The translations under genes and the position numbers were made by a program. The notes under the pieces were generated by a model that saw nothing but the letters and a program-made list of their open reading frames with translations, did not search any database and had not been told where the DNA came from. This document shows positions 37,599 to 48,210 of a stretch of DNA of 60,000 bases, piece after piece; positions within the stretch are counted from its first letter, which is position 1, and every line of letters begins with the position of its first letter. The stretch is from Membranipora membranacea (taxonomy: Eukaryota > Bryozoa > Gymnolaemata > Cheilostomatida > Membraniporidae), in contig OU612065.1 of assembly GCA_914767715.1 (NCBI GenBank), positions 37,512,001 through 37,572,000 of the forward strand, in the 5' to 3' direction.

Positions 37599-38337
37599 TC
37601 ACTGACTTGTTGATGCGGGGTTTGATAGAGTGCTGGCTGGAGTTTGAGGCGCATGGAGACGTGTTTGCCTAGATGGTGTCATCATGGCAAATGAAGAAGA
37701 TGGGATATTATGTGGGGTGTGTGGGGTCTGATACTGGATGTTAACTGGACGACTTACTAAGCTATTAAACATTACAGAAAAGTTACTAACAATGGTTCTC
37801 TGCTGTTCTAGCATCTTGGCATTCATTTCCTTCATTGTCTTCAATCTCAAAAACACAAAATACTTCAGAAAGCGTTGGCTCAGTCTCACTCTTTTTCTCC
37901 CTCTGCTGCTGCTGCTTGGTGGGGGCAGGCATTCGCTTGTACTAGTGCTGGTGCTCGCCCTGCTCTCGCTCCTGGCCTCACTCCATCCGGTCTCATTTTC
38001 ATCACGTGCTTGAGACAGTGCTGAAAATACATACAGGAGAGTTAGGTGAAATAGTTATGATAAACCACAAAGGACTTTCTAGCGATTCAGTCCTCTACTT
38101 ATCTGTAAATTCAAGGTTAGTGGGCCTAGTGACAGCCTTTACTAATTGAAATCTAGTACGCACACGTGTCAACTGCTTTGATACTATCTATCTCACAAAA
38201 ACAAATCAAGCCACTCCTTAGATGGGAAGGAAAAACTGTGTCACTTTACTTAAAATATGCTCACCATCATTCTCTTCGTTTGCCAAGTCTTCATCTACCG
38301 AGTTGGCACAGGAGCGATGGCCCATGGTCTCCTTAAT
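37599..38337 (-). pseudogene. Harbinger partner (Myb-like) protein, left-arm copy, start lost
   Basis: Two exons equivalent to the right-arm gene at 52377-52989: exon 1 about 38337-38265, exon 2 38008-37599, with the same 410-bp exon 2 and open frame (LSQRFLKYFVFLRLKTMKEM, SRPVNIQYQTPHTPHN, SNPASTSQ). The ATG that starts the right-arm copy is ATT here. Directly upstream comes about 0.83 kb absent from the other arm, so this copy is probably silent. The KMLEQQR region and the Gln/Thr/Pro-rich end resemble the C-terminal part of the second protein of Harbinger elements. The N-terminal trihelix/Myb domain is not visible. Confidence 0.6.
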
Positions 38338-38339
38338 CT

Positions 38340-39170
38340 CTTTAGATTACACCCATGTACTTGCAGAACGCCCTATAAAAAGATACACACACTTATGATA
38401 AGTGTTGAAGGAGCTATTACCATCAAAAATGATTCAACAACATATTAGGTTGTCGTAAAAAGAGGAACGCAGGGCTCTCAACCTGGGAGCTTGAGAAACC
38501 TGAGTTTTGGCGACACTGTGCCGCTGATTCAAAAACAAAGTGATAACGATTGAAGTAGTTAATCTAATAATGTCACTTTATAGCATCCAGCTGAATACTT
38601 ATCAATAACACGGTACACTTTAAGTATTCCTGCATAACTGCAATGTGCAATGTTGATATAAATAAGGATTTGTGATAAAGATGATTTCAATCTCGACACT
38701 CTTACACCTATGCGACATTTTGAGGTCTTGAAAATGTGTAGTATTTTTTTGTGTATTTCATTGGAATTCACTTTGGTCGGGAAATTAAATTGAAATCGTT
38801 TATAGTCAAATCCATATATCCTTGTTAGAAGTTGACACAACTTATGATAATAGCTGTGTCACTATGAAAATAAACCTGCCTCACACCCAGCATTAAAATG
38901 ATTATCTATTATAATTTTATTATTCAGCATTTTGTGATTAGCAGTGGCATTGACATTATGGAAGGGAAGCGATAATCTGCCACTTCATAATCACTGACCT
39001 AAGGTCTTACCATCCAGAATTCAAGGATGTCATAGTTTTACACAGATTCTTGACACAGCACACATACCAAAAAGTATCAGTCGGACAGAAATATCTTTTG
39101 ATCATAATATGATCTCTGTAATTACCACACAAAGCCAAAATGGGCCTTTTAGATCGTGAAAAAAATACCG
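38340..39170. other. Segment present only in the left arm
   Basis: About 0.83 kb, AT-rich, inserted between CTCTTTAGA and GAGTAGAATTAAAG relative to the uninterrupted right arm. No terminal repeats or ORF motif recognised. It may be an insertion here or a deletion from the right arm. Confidence 0.5.
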
Positions 39171-40218
39171 AGTAGAATTAAAGCACAGATTTCAGTCACA
39201 GCAACATAGTTTGCAGGAATTCAAGTTGATTATTAGATACTTTTTGTTGCCCCCTCCCCAATTTTCACATGGATTGTCTCAATTAACTAGGCATCACATA
39301 GATGTGGCAAAGATATTTTGAAAGACTTAACAAAATATTTCAACACATATCACATTTGCATTAATAATATATTTGACAAGGACACTGTCATGTTGGTACC
39401 AATTGATGAGCAGTGAATATGCATGCTACCTTAAATATGCTTGGTAATGTCAGCAGAACTTGAATAAGGTGTGGTACAAAAATAAGTTTTTAGTGATACT
39501 GACTGAAAAACCTCAAAAATATCTTCAAATTCACTGATTTGGGCATTGTCTTCCATGTGATTCAGGAGAAAAATAGACGCAAAGCTGTCTGTTTGTGTTT
39601 TGCTGCTGCTGTTTTGTGTGAGGATGAGACCATGCCGACAAGCTTATCAGAACAATAAATAGCGACCATTGATCATTAGAAAGTCCTGAAATACCCTGCT
39701 ACTCTTGATCATCAGGGTCATTGTGTAAGGCTGTAGAATTCCTAGATCAGGTCTCCAGAAGAGTAGGCCTGTTTACAGTGATCATTTGCTGAATCCAAAT
39801 TATATATTAATTAGGCATGATTTTGATTTGTTGTCAGGAATTGGAAAATATAACAACAAATTAAACACCTGGTAAACATTAACACACAGCTGAATCAAAA
39901 TCTCTGATACATTCCACTAACTAGCTCGCATTAGATACCTTGCAGACACCCCTGCCCATCCCTGCTCATGAATCGACACTTGAAGTCAGGCAGTTTTGGT
40001 TCTATGAGTGACAAAGCTCTTTTAAAAACTTTAAAATAACGATTCACTTCGGAAAAGGATATCATAAAATAATTATTTGAAGCGGCGCTCATTGATGACT
40101 ATAGACTAGGAAGTCAGAATACAATTTTTTTCTGAAAATAAATTATCACAATAGACACTGATTACAAGCTTCCTTCAACTCTTTGGTTACATCAGCAGAA
40201 ATCGCTTGAATGTCGGCC

Positions 40219-40226
40219 TATAAAAG
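40219..40226 (+). promoter_or_regulatory. TATA box, peptide gene copy 2
   Basis: GCCTATAAAAGATG, 79 bp before the exon 1 donor (CAACTCAG|GTTAGCC, exon end 40298). The inferred first exon begins near 40250 and contains CACAGAACACTGTTCATCAC. Confidence 0.8.
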
Positions 40227-40570
40227 ATGTGAATTTGGGAGGATAAGTCACAGAACACTGTTCATCACTCAAGTAACACAGTCTCCACCTCAACTCAGGT
40301 TAGCCATTAATGTAATATATAATTATGTCTGTTATTGACGACAACACATTATTCTCTCATCAGATTTTACAAAACGCGGACAACAAGAATAGTTTTTACA
40401 GTTTTCTGACCCGCATTATAGTGTTCATAGTTATTCTTTTTTATTTTAATTTTTTCGGAATTTTGTAAAACTTCTCAACGAATGAGTCTTACCAAAAATA
40501 AAGTTAATATACAATAATAATGTTCATTTGTACATATCACTTTTTATATAGGATATATCCCACCATTACA

Positions 40571-40792
40571 ATGCTTGCACTGAGAGTACTCGTCCTTCTT
40601 GTTGTCGCTGTTGCTGTTGCACAGTGTGGAGGTAAAAGATCTAGCAGCGGCTCTAATGGAAACGGAAATGGTAACGGAAACTCAGGAGGCGGATCTAACG
40701 GTAATGGAAACGGAAACAACAACTCAGGAGGAGGTACCAACGGTAACGGCAATGGTAACAACAACGGTGGAAGTCGAGGATATGTTTCATAA
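40571..40792 (+). CDS. Secreted Gly/Asn-repeat peptide, copy 2
   Basis: A 73-aa precursor in the second of two exons (non-coding exon 1 to 40298; intron to 40551; exon 2 from 40552 after TTTTTATATAG). The signal peptide is MLALRVLVLLVVAVAVA. The mature peptide begins near QCGGKRSSSG, then three NGNGNGN/NNN repeat blocks joined by SGGGS and SGGGT, and ends GGSRGYVS. It differs from copy 3 at one residue (Thr for Ser in the third spacer). The repeats are built at DNA level from GGNAAC hexamers, so slippage can change their number. A poly(A) signal AATAAA lies near 40901. The ATG at 40520 is in the same frame but lies in the intron. No family match known to me. Confidence 0.85.
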   Translation: MLALRVLVLLVVAVAVAQCGGKRSSSGSNGNGNGNGNSGGGSNGNGNGNNNSGGGTNGNGNGNNNGGSRGYVS

Positions 40793-40899
40793 TCGGAGAT
40801 TCCTGATCATGACTGAAAATGCTGTACTTAAAATTATAATAAAACACATTTTTGTTTTGATGGCCATGGATTTGACCAAACTGTATCCACTTGATCCTC

Positions 40900-40906
40900 A
40901 TTAATA
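40900..40906 (+). terminator. Poly(A) signal of peptide gene copy 2
   Basis: TTAATAAAGC about 110 bp after the stop. The same motif follows copy 3 at the mirrored position. Confidence 0.55.
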
Positions 40907-41281
40907 AAGCAAAAGCAAATAACATATCGCACATTCAATATAACGTACATACAGTACCAGTAGATTTTTACTCGCTAAATTTTACTCAACCTATAATTGC
41001 ACACAGCTGCAACTCTTTATATGTCCTGTCTTTTCTTGCTGAAGGATAAGTCACCGAAAGCTTTGTGTTTGTAGAACATTTTCTGCATTAAATCTATGAC
41101 TTTCAGCAGTTGATAGTTGCACACAGCGACAAATTTTAAGAATATCAATGGGGGATGTGTTTATACGCATTTACACACATAGATGGGGGTACTAAAAAAG
41201 GATTTTGTATGAGGAAATTCTGAACCTACCCCAAAATCCAGAAATCAATAGCACTCAGAGTCGTCTGCACAACTAACTGAT

Positions 41282-41297
41282 ACACACACGCACGCAG

Positions 41298-41341
<44 letters not shown>

Positions 41342-41372
41342 GCACGCAAGCACGCACGCACGCACGCACACA
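41282..41372 (+). repeat. (ACGC)n microsatellite
   Basis: About 90 bp of CACG/ACGC units with a few AGCACGCA variants. It lies inside the 0.9 kb that is absent from the right arm. Confidence 0.95.
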
Positions 41373-42035
41373 CAGACACAAATTCATTTTAATACTGCTC
41401 AAACCTCAATAAGGTGGCGATTAAATAGGATTAGTTAAAATAATCAGCTGTGATGGGAAACGGACATAATTTCTAAAACGACTAGGATGAAAAAACCTTC
41501 AGCAATTTGTTTGATATGATCTATCTCATGGTACAATCAAGGGGGTTTTGACCGGATTATCCAAACCAGAGATAATCCACTGTTCATCCCAGCTGCCTGT
41601 ATATTGATGATGAGAATAATTGGAAAAAAAAACTAGCTGAATTTTTTGATGAAAAAAAATATATAGCTGTTTCTCTCTTAGAAAAAGAGATAATCACAGA
41701 TTAGAAAAACTGGTGTAAATGAGGTCTCAGCTCAGTTTATGTTATATAAGGAACTTCGATGTAAACTTCCTGCTGATGAACGATCTGAGCTGATTAAAAT
41801 ATGATATGAATGTATGGTAACAAAAATATAAAAAAAATACTACTGGTTCACTATTAAATCATTTATTAAGAATGGCTTCTACTCTGGAGCGAAAGCAGTT
41901 CGTTCCCAGACTAGTTCCATGTTTGATATTTCAACACCTTTCTTGGTCGTCTAATGCTTGCATGTCCAACCTTTATTCTGATTCGGCAAAATTTTGCTTG
42001 GCAGCATACCAATTGGTATCAGTTTTTTTTTGGCA

Positions 42036-42531
42036 AAACAGTTGATCATTCTATGGAAGACAGTGTTTTACCTTGAAGATTCGTAATGTACCCGTCGGTC
42101 AAAGGAGGTCATGTTTATTACGCAGTATTGAGCAATGGCAACAGGGAGAATTCTCCCTGACGGCAAGCACATATGTTGGTAACTAAATTTATTGAACTTG
42201 GGTTATTAACTTCTCAATTTCGAAGTGTCAGTAGTGTTTACATCCCATCAGATTTCTTCATATTATCAAGAATATCGATGATGACTTTTCAAATTGTTGC
42301 CAATTCATTTCAATGGCAGGAAGGAATGAAAAAATTAAATTATATAGAGCAGAGCTACATTTCCACTTCTGACCATATTCAGGGTTGATGCAGTATTGAG
42401 GAATGGCAAGCACATATGTTGGTAACTAAATTTATTGAACTTGGGTTATTAACTTGGGAGTTCTCAATTTCCAAGTGTTAGTATTGTTTACATCCCATCA
42501 GATTTCTTCATATCAAGAATATAGATGATGG
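42036..42531 (+). repeat. Nested repeat, two direct copies
   Basis: A unit starting CAAGCACATATGTTGGTAAC and containing TTTACATCCCATCAGATTTC occurs at about 42163-42285 and again at 42404-42531. The left end (GATCATTCTATGGAAGACAG) and the whole block recur inverted at 43195-43530. Confidence 0.8.
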
Positions 42532-43194
42532 TGTGGCATAAAAAACAGGTTTTTGGTAATACAGACAAAAAACATATATGCATTGCCAAAGTCTGATCAT
42601 GTCTTGCCACTGCAGAGGGTGAGACCATGCTGACATGCTTATTAGAGCAAGATGTGGTGACCATTGATCATCTTTTGTCATTATCTGATTACCTTGACCA
42701 TTTGCTAGTGTCTTGACTAGCGAAGCTTCTGGTCATTTATTTGCAAAAAAATATTGGCAAAAGTGAATTGCTAATTCAGAGTTTGTCAACAGAAAACCGT
42801 TGGAAAAATTGCTGTTTCAGTTTGAAAAGGATAACAGCTGAAGCATAACCATTGTAATATGAAGACGGTCTTGAAAAAAAATTAAATAAACTAACAAAAT
42901 TTGAAATGGATTGCTGGGTGAAAGAATTATATTACACACTTTTGAAAGCAAGTTAATATCATACCCTCTAATAACTAAAAACTTATTTTGATAATTTGTC
43001 AAAGCGATGGTTCGAAAAGGAAACTCAAAACTGTCAACTACTAATCCTCGAATTAGACCTAAACTTCCAAAGACCTGTCATCAAGGATATAACACCCTTA
43101 CACAATGTCATTGATGACTCTTGCCTTTTGAAATATATTTGGTTCATGTGTATTTCAGATAAACTTTATGATGTGTTCAGCATTTATTAATAAA

Positions 43195-43530
43195 TTTAAT
43201 TCTTTCATTCCTTCCTGCCATTGAGAAGAAATGGGAACAGTTTGAAAAGTCATCATCGATATTCTTGATCTGAAGAAATCTGATGGGATGTAAACAATAC
43301 CAACACTTGGAAATTGAGAACTCCCAAGTTAATAACCAAAGTTCAATAATTTAGTTACCAACATATGTGTTTGCCATTGCTCAATACTGCATCAACCCTT
43401 AATATGGTCAGAAGTGGAAATGTAGCTCTGCTATAGCGTAGTGTAATGAACATAACCTCCTTTGACCGATGGGTACATTAAGAATCTTTCAGGTAAAACA
43501 CTGTCTTCCATAGAGTGATCAACTGGTTTT
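43195..43530 (-). repeat. Nested repeat, inverted copy
   Basis: The reverse complement of the 42036-42531 block, with CATACTGTCTTCC/ACAGTGTTTTACC-type matches at the outer end and GAAATCTGATGGGATGTAAA inside. It forms an inverted pair about 0.65 kb apart. Confidence 0.8.
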
Positions 43531-44074
43531 AGGCCTAAACTTTCCAAGACCTGACATAAAGGATGTGACTGCTAACTAATGATAATTGTTTCGAAGTCCA
43601 ATGTTCCCCACACATTTAGTTAGATTAGTCTCCATCTTATCACAATGGCAGAGACCAGGCTAGCAGGATTTATCTTACTAGTTTTGGTAATATTTTACTT
43701 TATAACACAGCTAAGTTTCTAACTGGTAATTGCATAATCTACTAACAAAATGCCTGTCTGTGTGTGTGGTGTCAAGTCACAATGATTCCTTTAGGCAACA
43801 CTGCCCCTTTGAGACAGAATTGATTAAAACATTGAATAACCATTTTTGTTAATAACAATTGAGAAATGCTGTGACACCCTTGATGTCTAGTCATAAGAGG
43901 TGTAGGCCTAATTGCTGTGATTATCATTTGACAGATTTTAACATGCCAGTGGTACAGGAAACAGTGAAGTATCAATAGCATCATCGTGCAATAGCGTGAC
44001 ATCGTGCTGACAAGCTGCTTGTGAAAATTTCTCTCTCTCTTGATTAAAAATTGTAAATAATCACTGGATATCAT

Positions 44075-45441
44075 ATGGAAGACAGTGCTTTAAGTTCTAA
44101 AAAGCGGAAACGAGATGACCAAGATGACAATCAGCAAGAAAACAAAAAAGAAATGCCGTATTATTTAAACAAACTCAGAGCACTTCAAAAAAAGCTGGAC
44201 TCAACAACTCAAGACAACAGCATCGAAATCAAAGGTACTCTTGACAACATTCAAATCGTACTGGTGTGCAATTCTGCAACATACGAGGTTGTCAAAGCTA
44301 ACTTCCAGTCCTCGTTAAAAGAGCAAGGACTTTACACCTCTTTACAGACCAACAGGGATCAAACAAAAACAACTGTAGTCGCTGTAGTGGTCACAGTTAA
44401 AACCTAGAAGAAAGGAAAAAAATCTTTATACACTACGAACTTTTATAATACAACATCTACCATACTTGTCAATGGTATTAAGGACAAAGATATTTTCCTT
44501 GACCACTACACTAAACTTATCAACGACATTCCTGAACATACTATAAATGCATTGAATGCCACCATTCAACAGAAATGTAAAGAATTCATTACATCCGAGC
44601 AAGGCATGAAGTTCAACTACCAAGTCTGGAAAACGGCTACACGTCCAATCAAAGCTCCAGCACATCAGTTGCCATGGAAAGCACCAGCTCTCACAATCAT
44701 CAAAGAACATCAGGCAAAACATGTGAATCATGCAGCAATATCCAAAGCCTCATCAGCGTCATGATGAGCAAAATCTCGGAGCTAGACAAAAAAGTTAAAC
44801 AACAAAGCACTTTAATACAGAAACTTGTTGACCAACAACCAATAACCGATCAAATACAACATCAATTCGACCAACTTGAAACCAGCATCAACAAACATCT
44901 AACAAGTAAATTGGAATGCAATTCAAATTCCTCACCACGTGAAAAAGTTTCTCCCAACAATCAAACAGCATCAGCACAACACTGGGCTAACTATAATCAT
45001 CAGCAACTTAATCTGCCATCAACTTCCTCAACGAACAACAACAATCGAACCAGCATGAGAACACAACCCCAAAAAGAACAAAAAATAGACAACAGTTTCC
45101 GCCCTATAGACAATCTTGTCATAGATATTAAGAAGGACTCCATGACCTACAGCAACTTTAACCAAGATACCATCAGACGCACCCTCAACAAAACCTTTGG
45201 GCCAATCATAATAGAAAAGGTTACCAGATATAACTTCAATACAAACAAACCCAAAATTATGATACAGTTCAACCACCAAGAAACAAGAAACAACATCCTA
45301 CGCAAATGGAACACTGATCTATTTGGTGGATCAAGTATACGCCAAACAATCGACCCGAGGTCCCTGACAGATAATATGGGTATGTTGAAAGGTGTCCCAC
45401 TAGATGCTGAGATTTTGACAATAGCATGCCTGAGTCTATAA
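44075..45441 (+). pseudogene. LINE ORF1-like protein, frameshifted
   Basis: A basic, charged start (MEDSALSSKKRKRDDQDDNQ) runs to a stop at 44407. A second frame continues with YNTTSTILVNGIKDKDIFLD and runs to 44764. A third frame (44674-45441) has CESCS, a coiled coil (SELDKKVKQQSTLIQKLVDQ), an Asn/Gln/Ser-rich linker, then TLNKTFGPIIIEKVTRYNF and KPKIMIQFNHQETRNNILRK, which resembles the RNA-binding/C-terminal domain of LINE ORF1 proteins. The shifts mean no single product. It ends by running into the endonuclease region in another frame. Confidence 0.65.
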
Positions 45442-47921
45442 CTATCAAAGTAAAGCCAAGTACAAATAAAAGTTGTTTAGTCTCATTTATATACAGACCT
45501 CCCAACTCCAAGTCCGCATGGTATGATCTTGCTTACGAATACTTTGAAAAAGCTTTTTCACTGTATAATGAAATGATTATACTTGGAGATTTTAACATCA
45601 ACATCCTTGAACAAAGAAGCAACAGAAAGTGGTTGAATATTGTCAAATCTTTTTCCTTCCGTCAATTGATCTCGGAGCCAACAAGAGTTACAGAAACATC
45701 CAGCACCCTGATCGATCACATATACACAAATCTGCCCTCAGATATGTCAGAGAGTGGAATTATAAAATATGGAATGAGTGATCATTACTTAGTTTTCCTT
45801 AAAATTTTATTTTCCGTATTAAAGGTAAAAGCAAAAAGAACATCATTTGAATTCAATGACTATTCCAAATTTACAAACCAGAATATACGTGACCTTTTTT
45901 CAGGTCGTCACTTTAATGATGTATTGTGTGAGAATACTGTAGACCGTATGTATGCAAGATTTAATGACACCTATAGTTCATTAATCAAAACACTTGTCAT
46001 CACCAAGAAAAGATTTGTAAAAACTGCTCAACTGCCCAAATGGTTAGATGATGAGGTAAAATCACACATGCATCTGCGTGATAGATTGAAGAGAGAGGGC
46101 AAATGGGAAGAATACAAAATTCAACGCAATTATGTTACAAATTTGATTAAGAAGAAGAAAAAATCGGTTATTTCAGATATAATTAAAAATAACAAAAATA
46201 ACACCAAACCTGTTTGGGAAGCTTTAGGAATCAATCAAACTAGAATTTCACCGATGGTCAATATCGGTGGTTTATCCCCTGATGAATTGAACGGACACTT
46301 TACATCGATTGCAAAATCCATAACCAAAGACATCCCTGATTCCCATGAATATAACATGATTAGACCAGTGACAACCCAAACGTTTTCTCAATTGACTCGC
46401 TTTACTCCAGAAATTTGTTTCAAATACTTAAAAAACATTTCTGACAATAAAGCAACTGGTCATGATGGTATATCTGTTAAGGTTTTGAAGAAAACATGGC
46501 CTTACATATGCGACATTGTAACTGACATGTTCAATACAGCATTAATAGAGGGTGTATTTCCTTCACAGTGGAAAACCGCAAGAGTAATTCCTATTCATAA
46601 GGGTGGAGATATCAAAGATCCATCTAATTATCGCCCTATATCAATACTTCCTGTGCTATCTTAGATTTTTGAGAAACATGTGAATTCCCAAATTCAAAAA
46701 TATCTCACCACAAACAAACTTCTTCACAAATTACAATGCGGATTTAGAGAAGGTTATTCCTGTGTTGATTCCCTACACAAACTCATTTCTGACTGTTTGT
46801 CAGCCAGATCAGATGGTCACTTTGTTGCTATGATGTTTTTGGATTTCAAAAAAGCTTTTGACTGCGTCAACCATAAAATTCTTCTGAAAAAATTGACAAT
46901 GTATGGTATAACGGGCAACCTGCACTCTCTCATAAAATCTTTCCTAACAGATAGGACACAATTTGTAGCTATACAACTAGGTGCAAAAAGTTCAAATATT
47001 CTTCCAATAGACATTGGTGTCCCCCAAGGCTCAATTCTGGCACCAAGTTTATTCCTCATATACGTCAATGATCTTTTATCCTACACATTACATTCCAAGG
47101 CATTTGCCTACGCTGATGATACAGTTTTCGTATCAAAATCTGACAACTTTGATACACTTAATGATTTATGTGATACTGATCTACACTTGATAGAAAGTTG
47201 GTGTAGGAATAATAGGATGTTGATAAACATAAAAAAATCTCACTATATGCTTGTACAACCCTCTCATAGAGCCGAATCTCTAGATTTAGATCTAAAAATT
47301 AACCATAAAAAACTAAACCGAAATGCCAATACCAAACTCCTTGGTTTTACTTTGAATGACTCATTGACATGGGACGATCATGTAGACCAGATTTGCATCA
47401 AAATAAACAAAAGTTTGGCATTATTCCAGAAATGCAGGGCATTCCTAGATAGTAAATCATCTCGTAACTTTTATTTCCAGTATGTCTTTTGTCATATGAT
47501 ATATGGCATCCGCATATATGGCAACCTATCACCACAATATATTCTTGAAAGAATATACTTGCTCCAAAAGAGGGCTTTCCGCCTAATAGCAAATGTCAGC
47601 CACATACCATATCATCTAATACATACAAGAGATTTACATACATCTCTTGGTCTGATTCCTTTTCCTCTCCTTGCTGGTCATTTCACCTGTATTTTTGGTT
47701 TCCAAATTTTGCATTTGATTGCACCTGACTTTCTTTTGGAAGGCTTTATTCCAGCTAGCTCTAAAACCTTTTTTAGAGACAGATACCTATTACATTATCA
47801 CACTGATCAATTAAGACAAAAAATCACTACAACTTTTAACTCTTTACCAATTCAGATACGCTCAGCAACCAAACTCACTCATTTTAAACAACAACTATCA
47901 AAGCACTTTATATCCTATTAA
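45426..47921 (+). pseudogene. LINE ORF2: endonuclease (partial) and reverse transcriptase with one in-frame stop
   Basis: One continuous frame of about 830 codons interrupted only by TAG at 46662-46664 (SILPVLS*IFEKHVN). The N-terminus lacks the first half of the APE-type endonuclease: it begins at SITIKVK...CLVSFIYRPPNS and keeps IILGDFNIN and the GMSDHYLV end. The polymerase has FPSQWKTARVIPIHKGGD, NYRPISILPVLS, motif A MFLDFKKAFDCVNH, motif B GVPQGSILAPSLFLIYVNDL, motif C FAYADDTVF with both Asp residues, and KLLGFTLNDSLTWDDHV. A thumb/C-terminal region ends KLTHFKQQLSKHF. These motifs fit the Jockey/CR1/L2 superfamily. Apart from the stop and the lost 5' part, the domain is well kept, so the insertion is fairly recent. 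Confidence 0.88.
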
Positions 47922-48089
47922 TTCTTGTTACTTGAGTATTTTTTCTCTCCGCTTAAGTTTTTTCTTTTTTGTTCTGTCACTGCATGAAAAACATTCTTAA
48001 AGATGATGTAGAATGACAATAAAAGTATATATTAAAGATTTTTTTATTTTGAAAACCTTGTTAACACCATGTGTTGGAGATGAAATCGG

Positions 48090-48210
48090 TCAACATAATA
48101 CAGGATATAGAATGGAATAGCAGAATGATTCGGCTTGACTGTCAGACTATAAAAATACCATCTCCATCTCAACCAAGGTAAGGTAATTTTAATTTGCGGT
48201 TTGTCTTTTT
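48090..48210 (+). promoter_or_regulatory. Possible promoter/exon 1 relic of a fourth peptide gene
   Basis: TATAAAAA at 48148-48155 is followed by CCATCTCCATCTCAACCAAG and a GTAAGG donor (exon end 48177). This matches the exon 1 end and donor of the peptide genes (GTCTCCATATCAACTAAG|GTAAGG in copy 1). About 50 bp between TATA box and donor are missing compared with the three intact copies, and no peptide coding exon follows. Confidence 0.35.

Larger units (their letters stand above)
34730..42010 (+). repeat. Left arm of a large inverted duplication
   Basis: Blocks of this arm reappear reverse-complemented in the right arm: 34.74-35.10 with 57.10-57.46; 35.10-36.48 with 54.65-56.03; 36.48-36.65 with 53.29-53.43; 37.38-38.34 with 52.37-53.21; 39.17-40.96 with 50.59-52.36; 41.85-42.01 with 50.38-50.59 kb. 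Similarity is high by eye; for example, the peptide genes differ by one residue. Segments at about 38.34-39.17 and 40.96-41.85 have no partner in the right arm. Confidence 0.85.
44075..48030 (+). mobile_element. Non-LTR retrotransposon (CR1/L2/Jockey-like LINE), near-complete but broken
   Basis: The ORF1-type region comes first (44075-45441, several frames), then the endonuclease/polymerase ORF (45426-46664 and 46665-47921), then a 3' end near 48030 with an AATAAAAG and a T/A-rich tail. Three lesions are visible: frame breaks in ORF1 (after 44407 and around 44764), an apparent deletion joining ORF1 to the middle of the endonuclease, and one TAG inside the polymerase. It sits in the spacer between the two arms of the inverted duplication and separates sequence related to the peptide-gene flanks. 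Confidence 0.85.

Noticed and set aside
41282-41372. CRISPR-like array
   Set aside because: It is a simple four-base microsatellite without spacers, in an animal genome.
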